From contig NW_020312147.1 of assembly GCF_002999335.1 (NCBI RefSeq), positions 558,001-622,000 on the forward strand: 64,000 nucleotides of DNA, given 5' to 3'. How positions within the stretch are numbered: the first letter of the stretch is position 1; each line of letters begins with the position of its first letter. Under the pieces are notes generated by a model. The model did no database searches. It saw nothing but the letters and a program-made list of their open reading frames with translations, and was not told where the DNA came from. The DNA comes from Cyclospora cayetanensis. Lineage: Eukaryota > Apicomplexa > Conoidasida > Eucoccidiorida > Eimeriidae. Position numbers and translations under genes: made by a program. Below are positions 35,340 to 50,084 of this stretch, in pieces.

Positions 35340-36100
35340 TTCACCGCAAGGTCGCAATGCAGAAGGATGTCAAACCAGCAAGCCACGCTAGGCTCGTTAA
35401 AGCTTAAAAGTCTTGTTTCATGCTTTTAAGACTGATGGTGAGTGTGGCCAGTACATTGACGCCCACAGACAGAATGTGGCTCTGTTCACGCCCCACTACA
35501 TCGCACAGAGTTCTCATGCCCTCAATGGATCCCGCTGCTCTCTTTGGGGAAAGCGATGAAAATAAAAAGCAAAAGTTTGGTGTTGGAAGGAACCGTAGCC
35601 TGTTAGGAAAGAATACAGCCACCGCTGCGTCACTAGTAAAAGTTCTCAGAAAGGTAGGTGCTCAGAGTGTGGCAGCGTGAGTACGGGAAGAGTTCTAAGG
35701 CGGCCTTTTACAGCCCATTCTGTAGCATCTACCTTCGATTTTACGGTCGCGGATTGCTTTGTCTCGAATAAGATAAGTGAAAGGGAGAGCGATTTGAGCA
35801 AATTCAGCGATGAGAATTGGGTAATGAGATGCAAGTCTAAGGATTTGGAGAAACAGTCTGTTCAGTCAAATGCCGAGCACATGATCCGTGTATGTTGTTC
35901 AGTGATTCACCAATATAAGGCACCGAAATTTTCTGCTTACAGTGGCGTTGTTCAGGGGCAGATAGCTAACGCAAGTGTGCCGCCCTCCGTCCTCAGGCAA
36001 AACCACCACCAAGTTTTGCCCCGAAGCGCTGTTCAATTTCTGCGCTTTGTCTTTTTCCAAAAAATAATTTTCCTGTAGCTCAATCTCATTTCATTCTGTG
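35340..36100 (-). pseudogene. Reverse transcriptase and RNase H remnants (copy 3)
   Basis: At about 36040-35940 the minus strand gives VVVLPEDGGRHTCVSYLPLN, the Gypsy 'V-x-V-x-K-K-D-G-x-x-R-x-C-V-D-Y-R-x-L-N' block. HYPILIAEFAQIALPFTYLI at about 35840-35780 resembles the RT-RNase H connection (Y-Y-R-x-F-I-x-x-F-x-x-I-A-x-P-L-x-x-L). An open stretch 35622-35404 fits an RNase H domain by position and by an N-F-C-F-L-F-S-S-L-S-like segment (compare P-I-A-F-x-S-R-K-L-S). The YxDD segment itself is deleted or unreadable. Confidence 0.7.
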
Positions 36101-38089
36101 TCAACTTCCTATCTCGCGGTGTATAGCTTGAAACATCCGAAAATCAGCTCAGTATCGTGACCAAGACGACCAGCGGGTGTCCAGCCTGCTGGCAGCTCAT
36201 AATTACTTAACCCTTCTGTGAGCTACACCTTGGCGTTTGCCTCATTCCTACTGTCTTTGGGCGAACTTCTACTGAAATTTTCTAGTAAGAGACCGGTTAT
36301 GCAGCTTTCAAACGGCCTGCATGCTCACAATGGTCTTCTCTTTCTGTACTGCTCAGCTGCTTGCACGGAGACTCTGGCTAACGTTGTTGAGTCATCGGAT
36401 CTACTCTCACCACAGATTACATAAGCATTTCTGCTGGAGCCAGCAGAATCTTTCTGGCGCTTTGTGGCGCTTACTCACCTGCAGAGCGTACAATTATGGC
36501 CGTATGGGCGCCTATTAATGAGTCGTTCACGGCATTCCTAGGCCCACCCCTGGCAGATGTTTCCAAGATAGTGAATGGGTCCACGGTCGTCCTAGACCGT
36601 GCAGTTGGACCCTGTTCCAATTCTAAGTAGCGCTTAATCGAAGCTACCTTGCCAATCCACCCGTTCTGCGGCTCGTTAGCAAATTCAAGCCTTGGGGTCT
36701 GCTCAAACTAGTGAAATGACTGCCTGCATTGCTGCGTTGTCTCCTCGAATATCACATCCACTTCACATCAAGCGTCAAGTGACGATAACAATTCCCTGCC
36801 ATCAATGAGAACTTTAGTCAGCGCAGAATTGACTCGTGGTGAATCGCAGCTGCGGCTCTATCCTCTGTAGCCTTCTTCACTGACCGTAGCCCGCGTTGGG
36901 GGTCTTCTGCTTTGGATTGTTTTTCTCTCTAAGCAGCCTGCTTTCGCTGAGCCCAGCCCTGGTGTTCAAATTGTTTGGCGATTTGTATGCACTTGCCGTC
37001 GTGGACTAGATTACCCAGTGTCCCACAATATACGTAGGTGCATTGTTAAGGGCTGTACTGGGTTGCTTAAGAGCAGGAATCCTCGAGCTCTCTTTTCTGG
37101 GTAGCTTCAAACTCTAGGACAGGGCCGCTTGCCATGACTTCGATATCTACAGGTTTTAAATCCTCAATGGTTTCCCGTCTTCTATCCATAAACACAAGAG
37201 CTCTACCCTTATAATTTCTAATACTTCAAGTAAAGCCATCTTTTTCGAGACTGCATCAAACGCCTGCTTAAGTGCTGAGTCGCTGCTCATGGTGAGGCCA
37301 TCCGACATGACACTTGGGGACTTATCAAGATCAATCACTGACGCAGCAGGTGATTGTCTACGTTTTAGGCTTTGCGAGCCAAACTTTGATCGTTTGAGCC
37401 ACAACAAGCTTCAATTGGTTTTTCTTACTTCAGCAGTCTCAATTATTTCAAAGTTTTGCGGCGGATTTGGCCTTGGCATAATCCAGTTAATCCGGGATTG
37501 TAGAATGGCGTGAACTGTTGCACTTTCTGCAGCTTACCGATATTCCCTGCATAAGTACCGCCACTATTGGATTGCTTCCCTCTACTTATCCTGCCACAAG
37601 GAGCACTCGTTCCTTTTCTGGGGGAAACAAGCGAGCTACATCTCGAACCGGGTGATGAAGCCTCGAGTAACTGCACATCCGTACGGCTGTCATACTTTTC
37701 TGCTCAGCGTAGCCGCATTAACGCAATCAATCGTTTAAGCGGCTATGGAATCACCCCTTTTACCAGCTATGGAGCTACTACGTCCGCTGCCCCAGCAAGC
37801 AGTGTGACGCCGTCTAGTCCCACCACCGGGAAAAATTTCTGTAGCCTGGCGTCAAAAAATTTTGATGTTTGTAGTACCATTCGATGTTATTAAAAGCAAA
37901 CAACTGTTGTAGGGGAGATGGACATCCCAATGCAATTTTAGCCAGTGAATATAGGGGGCACAGTTTCGTCGAACCATGCCTTTTGCTATCATGTAAAGCT
38001 GCATCTAAGGCTTCTGCTAGCTACAGTCAATCCAAACACAATATAAGCTGCTTTTTTTCAACACAATCCCCGAATTTCCCTGCATGCTC

Positions 38090-38300
38090 CCCCCAGAGTT
38101 TCTGACTCTAAGAGAGAGAGGCAGCCAGGTTGTGTGTAGCTGTAGCTTTAAGCACTCCAAATATTCACATCTAGATGCAAATAGCATATTTCACACACTG
38201 CGTCTTGCTGTATCGACCTACCAGCACCCCGCACAAAGTAAAGCATGCGAACAGACAAAACAATGCGCCAAGCACTACCAAAGTTCTCGCTTAATATACA
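38090..38300 (-). repeat. LTR-like repeat, 5' end of copy 3 (weak)
   Basis: tgcaaatagcatatttcacacactgcgtc aligns with the tgcacatagcatgtggcc...cgttgcgtc segment of 15690-15735 in the same orientation, with weaker flanking identity. Its place, right of the copy 3 gag/RT series, fits a 5' LTR. Confidence 0.4.
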
Positions 38301-38450
38301 TGGTGTAGTCGAAAGCGTTAAGGTGCGGCTTAGCCAACTACAGATGGAGCGTTACAATATTATCAATAATCGAGAACCTTGCCAAGGCAATCCTAGAAAG
38401 AGTAACCTACACGAGCAGTCAACACTAAACCACTGCTCACCTATTCATTT

Positions 38451-42475
<4,025 letters not shown>

Positions 42476-43149
42476 GCGCCCATTTGTCCTTTCACTCTGG
42501 CTCTCGCTTGCATCTTGCGCGCCTTTTGTGCATTCCACCTTACGCGCCACGCCTTAGCGAATCCTGTATCCAAACTCTGGGGCCTTTACTCCTGTCTGAC
42601 GAAACCATACACTACTCGCTGCGAGCTAGGTGCTTCCGCAGCAAATACTGCTGCTGTGCAGATTCCTGCGAAACCTTTCTGCTTCCCTGGTGGTTTGTTG
42701 TCGAATCGTTTTCAAGTTCAGGCCTCTTTGCTGTATTTAAGTGGTTGGGTGTTGCTCTATAGCCAGCTTGGATCACTAGGGCATAGTCAGGCCATAGCTC
42801 GGCACTACGTCCACCGATCCCAAGTTTAGAAGAGAACACAGTGTTCAGTCCCTGAACGTGTCTTGCCATATTGAAGCCATTCTTAGCATCCATGGGTGTA
42901 GCTAGTCTCCTCTGCGTTGCGCTAGATAGCTAGCAAGGTGTCTAAAGATATGCGCAAGACTGCCCAAACACCGTGCTACACCAATCGTAAGCATACTTTA
43001 GTATTCATGGCATGCATGCGTGTCTGCCTGGACGTATGGACATATCTGCATTGATGTAACTTAGCTGCTGGCCTCATCTGCCCCTATAGAAGACCTCTCG
43101 GCATCCTCGGTGGTGGGGCAGACGGGGAGCCTCAGCGCTCCTTGAGACT
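42476..43149. other. Intergenic, nothing recognised
   Basis: 3' flank of the proteasome gene. Open frames on both strands (42515-42829, 42612-42893) lack motifs and splice context. Confidence 0.4.
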
Positions 43150-43699
43150 CATATGCGTGCCGGACCTCCCTCGAAGTCTCCAGTTATCATTGAGTTCTTT
43201 CCCCCCCACAGTTGGTATATAGTGTCTTGATGTTGGTCGCTGAGCAAGGGTGCGAGATCTATTCTGGGTTTATCTCTGTGGAGCCTCTCAAGGGCGTACT
43301 TCTGGCGAGTTATAGGGGTCATGAGGTGGACCTGCAACTTGCCAAAGCTCAGAGCCACCCAACCACTGTGGCCCCGTCCATCCCTTCCCTCAAAGGTAGA
43401 CACACCATGATTTTGTATCACCTCCTGCGAGAGTCGAAAACGCAGAAATTAGGAAGGATAGATGGACCGGCTAAAATGCTCGAAGAGGCTTCCATGTATG
43501 GGGACGGGGATAGAGATAGCTGTTGAGACACATCCAAGTCTGTAAAGATGGAGGGGGCACCCAAGGCATCCACAGATGCGGGACTAGGGGTGTTTTTGTC
43601 GGCGGATGGGCACACGTAATTCTAAATGCTGGGTGGGCAGCGAGGTCTCTTAGGAGGCGAGCACAGGGAGGAACACACGAGTGAAAGCGGTGAGGCGGG

Positions 43700-44271
43700 T
43701 TACAGAGATGTGTGTTTGACCGACGTGAATGATTGTCTCTGCAACGGAGTCCAGGTGTGTTGGGCTGAAGCCGGTAGCAAGCAGCATCATCTCCCACTCG
43801 TGGCTCAGCAAGTCCTCTTTCATCTTCTGTTGCGGTTGTGGGATCCCCTCAGGGGGCCCTAAATGTGTAGGCTCTAGGCATAAGGACTTGGGCACTGGGC
43901 GGCCAAGAGGAGATTTGAGGGTTTCTCGTTTGACATGAAGGAGGAGCCTTTCTTGCTCACGTATCTCTCCAGAGATGTTCCATGCGGAGCAGCGGATGAG
44001 ACAAACGAAGTCTTCTACTTTGTGGCGGTCTGCTGCTGCCACTGCTGCTGAAAGAAGAGCGCTCTCTGCCTCTGGCAGATCAGACACTGACCAGACGGGG
44101 TGCTCAGCACTAGTACCGTTTCCTACTACTGCGGCTGGTGCTGCACGGATAGGGGACCCTGTTGCGGCTGGAGGCTTCCCTAAGCAGAGTTTGGATAGAT
44201 GTACGCCTGGAATTAGGAAATACGTCGATTTGTGAGCCGAGAAGCTCCACACTTCAAGGGGTCCGCTGAGG
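43700..44271 (-). CDS. Unidentified protein, one exon of a larger gene
   Basis: A long minus-strand open stretch preceded by a pyrimidine-rich TTTCCTCAG acceptor at about 44272, encoding a non-repetitive sequence. It starts SGPLEVWSFSAHKSTYFLIP, continues with VEDFVCLIRCSAWNIS, and ends near WEMMLLATGFSPTHLD and GQTHISVTRL. Further exons probably lie at 44840-44600 and at 43421-43150 (after a CGCAG acceptor), but they could not be joined in phase. The Gly-Phe...Gly-x-x-x-I-x-V-x-R pattern faintly recalls the C-terminal fold of Mediator subunit 18. That is only a suggestion. Confidence 0.4.
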
Positions 44272-45087
44272 AAAAGAACGACTATAGAGAAATAGAGGGT
44301 GCATCCATAACCTATGCGAGGGTCCATGAGGGCGGTGAGTGGAAGGGAAGCTAGAGGCCGTACTCGCGCGTCCACAGGGACAGTAAGCGTAGAAAGATGC
44401 CCACGGGGTTCTCAAAGGCCTTCCATGGTTACATTTAGGCAAAAGTCAGGGAGACTGGCTTCCCCTTGGAGTAGGGGATTAGATACTGAGGAATGGTGCG
44501 AGGGAGGAGCATTATTTTAAAGGGCAGTCAAGGGGCTGAGCCATGCTGAATAGAATGTGTGAAGGATCCATAGGTGTTCGCCTAGTCTCTACTGATCAGA
44601 ACGGGAACCGCAGCACAGAAACGAAACAGAGACTGTGGTGTCTCACGTGGCATGCCGCGGGGCCCCTGCCCAATCTGCAGCAGCACCACACGCCAGTAAT
44701 GCACATAATGTTCTATAAAATCTTGGAGCTCTGAATGAATCCCACGTGCCAAATTACCTCCATTTGTAGGACACCTAGCCAAACTGGACAGCCCCTTGCC
44801 TCCCGAATTACGGGCCCCCGTGGAGGCGCTCTGGCCCCTCGTGGCCCTGAGCACTTTGGAGGAAGGCGTTGTGATCGTTAAATCGACCTAAAGGAAAATC
44901 ATGCACAAGCAAGGAATACTGCTATTAGAATAGAAGGGGTAGATATAGTGTCTCTTGATGAATGTTTCGTTCGCTATTGTACTGAGCAGAGAAAAGTCCG
45001 GACAGAGGAAAGGTGACCTCGAGGGCCACAAACAGTTCATGACCCTTCCGCTTTCCTCGTTTTTCTAAATATCTCAGTCATCTCAAT

Positions 45088-47148
45088 ATGCGCAGCGAAT
45101 GCACATTAACCGATGAAAAGCAAAGCAGCCTCCAGGGATCCTGCTCTTCACGGAGTGGCCCCTTCGCGTCACACCAGGCAGAAACGGAGGACAGCCAAGA
45201 GGACAAAGAAAAAGAAAATGCAGCCCCTCTGCAAGGCCTAGCTCGCATCGACTTAAGCTTGCTTCCTGGCCCCAGCAAGCGCCGCAAGGAGATTCCCTTA
45301 TCGTGCTCCTTATGGGAGATAAAACAACAAATAGAAGGAGAGCTCAAAGTGCCCGCACTCGTAGTAGCCATAGCGCCACGCTCCTACTGGGATATAAACG
45401 AACAGCATGAGCCTGGAAAACCAGAGGGACTTAATGGTCTAGCGGCCCCTGGAGGCAGCCCTCCTTCTCCTCTGCCTTGGAGCACAACCCTGGGGGACCT
45501 AGGGTTTGTCCCAGGAGCTGTGGGCTCCCTCGCGGTGTATCTCCTTAGACAGTCAAACAGTAATGACGGGGAGGGGCCGCTGACGCTTGATCTACTGGGG
45601 GTCCCGGAGTGTCTCCTTGATGCTACAGCAGGCAGGAAGCACCACAAACTCCAAGCCATAAACTCCAGAGCGGTCACTCTTAAGCCTGAGCAAACTGAGG
45701 GACACGCAAAGGGTTGTGTAGTGAATGGGCTAATCCAGTAAAGAGGACTCTCAGATGCGGTTTAAGGGGCCCCTCTTAAGGGTCATCACGGCTAGACAAC
45801 GGTTTCGTTGTCCTTAAAGGGGTGTAGACTGGGCCAATAAAAGGGAAAGCCCCACTAGTAGCAATTGCTGCCATCTGCTTGAACGACAGTTCACTATGAC
45901 ACGTCAACTGTACATATCACGGGTGTGCCAACCCTAAGCCCTTGCTTTTCTGAGCCCATGATAAGCACATTTTTACTTTCTGTTTGATGACTGTGCCGGT
46001 AGTTCTACTCAGAAGTGTGACGAATCTTGTACATCTTCTCAAAAATGGGGCAGCAAACCTTAGCCAAACGTGGTGCAAAAGGACTTTCAAAAGCAAGTCA
46101 TTAGGCCTTATCTCAATCGAACTTGGTGCCTTATTACCTCCATATTGGTAATGGTTGGTGTTTTGCTGCTGCAGGTATTTCCTTGGTTGTTCGTACGCGT
46201 CATTCGGTGGCTTGCCAGACGGCTTGGAAGTCATCTATCTCCACCCAATGTCAGCGTGAAGCTTCAGGTTGCCCGCCTAAAAAGGGAGTCTTTTTTTCCA
46301 GTGCTATGGATAAAGTGCTCAGCCCTGGTGAGTACGTGTGCGCCAATCAGTGGGAAGCCATGCGACACAAAAGTGCTACAGTCATTCAGCAGTACGCCAG
46401 AGTATGGGCTGCGCGTAAAGAGGCCCAGAGACGAAGGCAAGAAAGAGATGAACACCTGCAACGGGAGCGGCAGCAGCGGGAGAGACAGCAGTGGGAAGCA
46501 GACGTCAGGAAAAGGAGACAAGAACAGAGGGCAGCTTGCCCCATCACCCCAGCAGACTTTGCTATCCTTCTCGCAGAGGTCGAAGCCTGGCGTTGCCTCG
46601 AGGCAAAGAAGCTTCGCGGTGGCGAGCTGGCAAGGATCCGCAGGGGTACAGAGAAGGATCTGCGGGTAGCCCACTTGTCGCTGCTGCAGCAAGAGACGCA
46701 TCTGCTGCGGCGTATTGGCCGCCTCAAGCAGGAGGCCAATCAGCAGAGGAGGCGGTACCGGGAACATCGTTTACTTTGCCTGATGGGCGAGCCTCTGATT
46801 TGGGTTCAGTCAGATGGAGAGACAGCAACTGTTTACACCCCCGAAACTACAAGGGCCCGCGAATTGCACGTCCTCTATCTGCGCCTCTCCTCAGGCTCGC
46901 TTCAAGGCCCTGACAGGCTGGACGCCCTCGCGGCAGTCCGAGATGCAGTGGGGACCTATGAAAGCCCTTTGGCGGGGGAGGTGCGGGAGCTGCTACAGCG
47001 TGAGGAGACGCTGTTGGCTAGAGGAAGAAGCAAGGCCCTGCCGCTCTCGGGGCTGAGGCGGAGGCTTAGCACACAATTTTTTAGGCTCCTTTTAGACCCC
47101 GCATTCAATCCACAAGCACAGCGCGCTACAAAACTCGTCATTTTATAG
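45088..47148 (+). CDS. IQ motif and ubiquitin-like domain protein (IQUB-like)
   Basis: Probable axonemal protein; IQUB-family proteins are associated with radial spokes of motile flagella, which in coccidia occur only on microgametes. Exons 45088-45737, 46175-46255 and 46302-47148 agree in phase (525 residues). Exon 1 has an acidic N-terminus and a ubiquitin-like region at about residues 52-155 (IDLSLLPGP..., SLWEIKQQI, TTLGDLGFVPGAVGSLAVYL). The small exon 2 gives YFLGCSYASFGGLPDG, similar to the IQUB 'F-L-G-G-Y-R' element. Exon 3 has an IQ motif (SATVIQQYARVWAARKEAQ, about 272-290), a Gln/Arg-rich coiled coil, then the conserved C-terminal block: WVQSDGETATVYTPET, ARELHVLYLRL, RLDALAAVRDAV, REETLLARGR and LSGLRRRLSTQFFRLL. 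The match to the family over three separate domains in order makes this assignment strong. No flagellar promoter motif is known to me for this group. Confidence 0.85.
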
Positions 47149-48127
47149 GTACTTCTTTCAAGAGTCTATTTAGAGTGCGGCTATTGTTGGGCTGCTATGC
47201 GCGGTGGGCTTTGATGCTGGCCCGGGACTTCCAGCCCACAGAGGCCCTATGGATACTTGGGGTGATACAGTCAACGGACCCCAAATCGATTTGGTACCCC
47301 GTGCTTCCCGCCCTGAAGCCTAGAGCGTCGGGGCTTTGAGCTGCTCTCGGTGCGCTGATGGCATTTAAAGCCCTGGATCTACAAAAAGGGGCGCGCCAGC
47401 TGGTGAAAACCAGGAGGATAAGCCTCCACACTCAAGGACACATCAAAGGGTCAGCATCAGACCCTTTCGTGCATCTCCTTGTCCAGTCCCCTACAACTTT
47501 CTCAGCCTCAGACGGACGAAGAGTGCCTCTGCGTGCCTCTGGAGTAGGAAGCTGAGGTGGCAGGACAGAGGTCAACAGGTGCCCCCTGCCAGTCGCAAAC
47601 ATCGTACTGACAACGATTACAACGCTTCAAACACAAGAAGGAGTGCTGTTGGGACTGCCGGGAGTCCCTCAGGAGCCAGCGAAAATTTTCAAAGGGGCCC
47701 TCTCATCTGGGTATGGGCAGTCGTATGATCTCTTCCCACTCCTCGAAGAAGCCATCTGCGTGAACCTGAGAAGGCCGAAAGTAAACTACAAAGGGCTGTA
47801 CAATGGTCTGAAAGAAGCAATTGAGAGCACGCGGTGGATAAATAACCGCTTTTCGTACAGTGTCGACGGAAGTCCTCTGAGGCCGTGCCGATCTATGATG
47901 AACACGCCCAAAGCTACGGAAAGCTTAGGAATGCTTAGGAGCAGCACGACAGGCGATTGTTCGCAGCAGTTCAAATGACCAATATACAGAAAGGAGGGCA
48001 AAGGGACACTGGGAAGATTTCGAAAAGGACGCTCAAACCTATACAAGGCCTACGCAGTTAAAAAGAGCGATGTGCAAAAGCACGGAGCGGATACAAGCGT
48101 GCGAGCAAAACTGCAGCTTTATCCCTG
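47149..48127. other. Unresolved; open frames on both strands
   Basis: A + strand frame (47643-47978) and antisense frames (48046-47786, 47431-47195) overlap. Neither has a recognised motif. This could be 3' sequence of the minus-strand gene to the right. Confidence 0.3.
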
Positions 48128-48665
48128 CATGCATATCTTTGCTTTCTGAGAGGTTGTCTACGCCGCGCTCCTCACTAGGGCATTGCCGCACCTCCTGGAG
48201 CCTCGCTGCAGCAGCTTTGGGGTCCTTAAGCTCCTCGACGGGCCTCAAACGCAGCAAAGCGTGTATGGAGAGCAGCAGCCGCCCCTTGTAGTGATGAATG
48301 TCATGCCATGAGGCTGCCTGCTTCCCGCACTTTGACCCTGAGCCGGTAGGCACAATAAAGACTGAGAGTCCTTATAAAACGGGGGCCAGTCCGTCCCTCT
48401 GCACGCTGCCACAGTAGCGCCTATGCTAAAAGGACGCCTCAAGCGTGGGAGGCAGTGGACGAGCCTGTAAGGCCCCCAAGCAGCTCTCTAGGAGACGAAT
48501 GTTACTTGCTTAAAAGGTACACTAGGCAATAAAGGCTAAGAGTTGCCTGTGAGGCTGGGGCTGTGCTTACCAACTGGGAGCTCCTGTCCTTCTCGGTCCT
48601 CATAAGCGGCAACCAACCCCTTGGGCCTCTCCTTACGAGGTACGGGGGGGGCCTCAGGACCTGAT
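48128..48665 (-). CDS. Probable exons of an unidentified minus-strand gene
   Basis: Two stretches look exonic. The first (about 48665-48572) sits between a TTGATCAG acceptor and a GTAAGC donor and encodes VLRPPPYLVRRGPRGWLPLM, continuing RTEKDRSSQL. The second (about 48335-48128) encodes ASWHDIHHYKGRLLLSIHAL, continuing with a charged helix (LRPVEELKDPKAAAARLQEV). The two do not join directly in phase, so another exon or a different boundary is needed. No family was recognised. Confidence 0.35.
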
Positions 48666-49251
48666 CAAAAGCGAAGCATGCAGGAAGATTAGAGTGACTC
48701 AAAAGGGAAGGGTGAGTAAGGGGCAAGAAATGAGCTGCCCCACGCCGAGTAGTGAAGGGGGATTGCACAGGATACGGGGAGGCCATGAGGGGCACACACA
48801 CAGATACAAGGATGTGTAGATAGCTTTCAGCACACGTGGACGCAGTCTATGCATAGGCAGGCACACGACTAAGTTCATAGGATATGCGCCCACATTCTTG
48901 AGCATGAATGCGCGCACTTCACCCGAATAGATGCATATGAACATAGACAGAGAGATGTAGAGTGGTGCTAGTGCGTGGCTTAACCAACATAGGACACAGT
49001 TTAAGAGGAACCAGTCGAACAGCACCGTAGCGGAGCGACACATACAGATATATAGATCTGTATGCAAACTCCAGTGTACTTAAATCCACCCGCTCAGAGG
49101 AAGGACCTTAGGAATAAAGAGTTGCAAGCAGCCGACAACCCCTTCTATAAGAAACCTCTTTCCCCGATAGAGCCACGGACAACAAGGGCCTAGGGGCGGC
49201 TCAGTTCGGCTTGAAGTGTCTAACAGCAGCCGGAAGAGACACTGGCAGCAC

Positions 49252-49896
49252 TTACACAGCCAAGCGAGGCCCTGAGCAGCCAGCCATGAAGTGCAGTCTC
49301 CCTCCCAAAGAGCATCTGCGTCGCACGCAACACCCTTGTGCTGCTGCTAAAGCTGTTGTTCGCAATTACCACGGCCGTTATATTGGCGCATACTCGGCGG
49401 CGGACAAGCGGCCAGGCCAAGCCTCGAAGCCATAAGACAAAATCCCACAACCCCAGCCCTAAGCGCTATTAGCGACCTTCAGCACGTACCAGAGTCGTAT
49501 ACTGCCCCCAACAGGTCCAGACAGTAATGGCGAGCTGCATGCCTTCGGCATACGATGCAGCGGGTTACCCTGAAGACAAAATGAAGGCCAGCACATCCGC
49601 AGCAGGCACTGAGCAGCGCAGCGCGCTGCACCCAACGGGACTGTCTGCCGCTAGCAGCCACAGGGGGAAGGCTTTCGTGAGCCGCTGACACTCGAGCTAG
49701 GGAAGGAGCAACCAGCGTCCTTGAGAGTCTCCTCCTTCCACCCTCAGTGTCTTCTCCTCGCGAGGACGATAGGCCTCGCGGCAACTCCCAAAAAGGCAAC
49801 TTACGCGCCCTGCAGTTCTGGGCTTCCTGAGAGGCGGCACTCCGCGTAGCTTTTCAGCTGGCTCTTGCACTCGGGAGGAAAGGCGTGCGTTTCCAT
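49252..49896 (-). CDS. Possible small Cys-rich (CHCH-like) protein
   Basis: An ATG at 49896 opens a three-exon model (49896-49805, 49569-49490, 49271-49252) that is phase-consistent, with donors GTAAGT and GTACGT, and encodes 63 residues. The N-terminus METHAFPPECKSQLKSYAEC has a Cx9C pair, as in twin-Cx9C mitochondrial intermembrane-space proteins. The second half has Cys at spacings (CIVC, then Cx8C) that do not make a clean second Cx9C. It may be a divergent CHCH protein, or exon boundaries may be slightly wrong, or it may be part of the gene upstream. Confidence 0.3.
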
Positions 49897-50084
49897 CTGC
49901 AGCACAAAGGCAGCACCAGCCTCCACGTCACAAGGGCCCCAGACTGAGCTTTCCCTCCCTGCTCCAGCAGCAGGCCGTTCGGAACTTGCACTCGAGCAAG
50001 CACCCCTGCATGGTCTCAGGCCCTTCAGGCAAATCGGCAGCCAATCTACGGCATAAGACCCTCTTTTTCTAGACCCTATGCCCC

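Larger units (their letters stand above)
33310..38450 (-). mobile_element. Decayed Ty3/Gypsy-like LTR retroelement, copy 3
   Basis: About 5.1 kb on the minus strand. From right to left: LTR-like repeat (about 38300-38090, outer limit unclear), probable gag/protease zone (37900-36900, weak), RT (36100-35680), RNase H (35660-35340), integrase finger (35240-34860) and core (34860-34160), LTR-like repeat (33760-33310). It retains the clearest domain order of the four copies. All coding frames are broken. Near 35860-36000 it aligns with 17670-17775 of copy 2 in the same orientation (aaatgccgagcac...). Confidence 0.8.

Noticed and set aside
47643..47978. 111-codon plus-strand frame
   Set aside because: Opposed by an equally long minus-strand frame and no motif in either; strand cannot be chosen.
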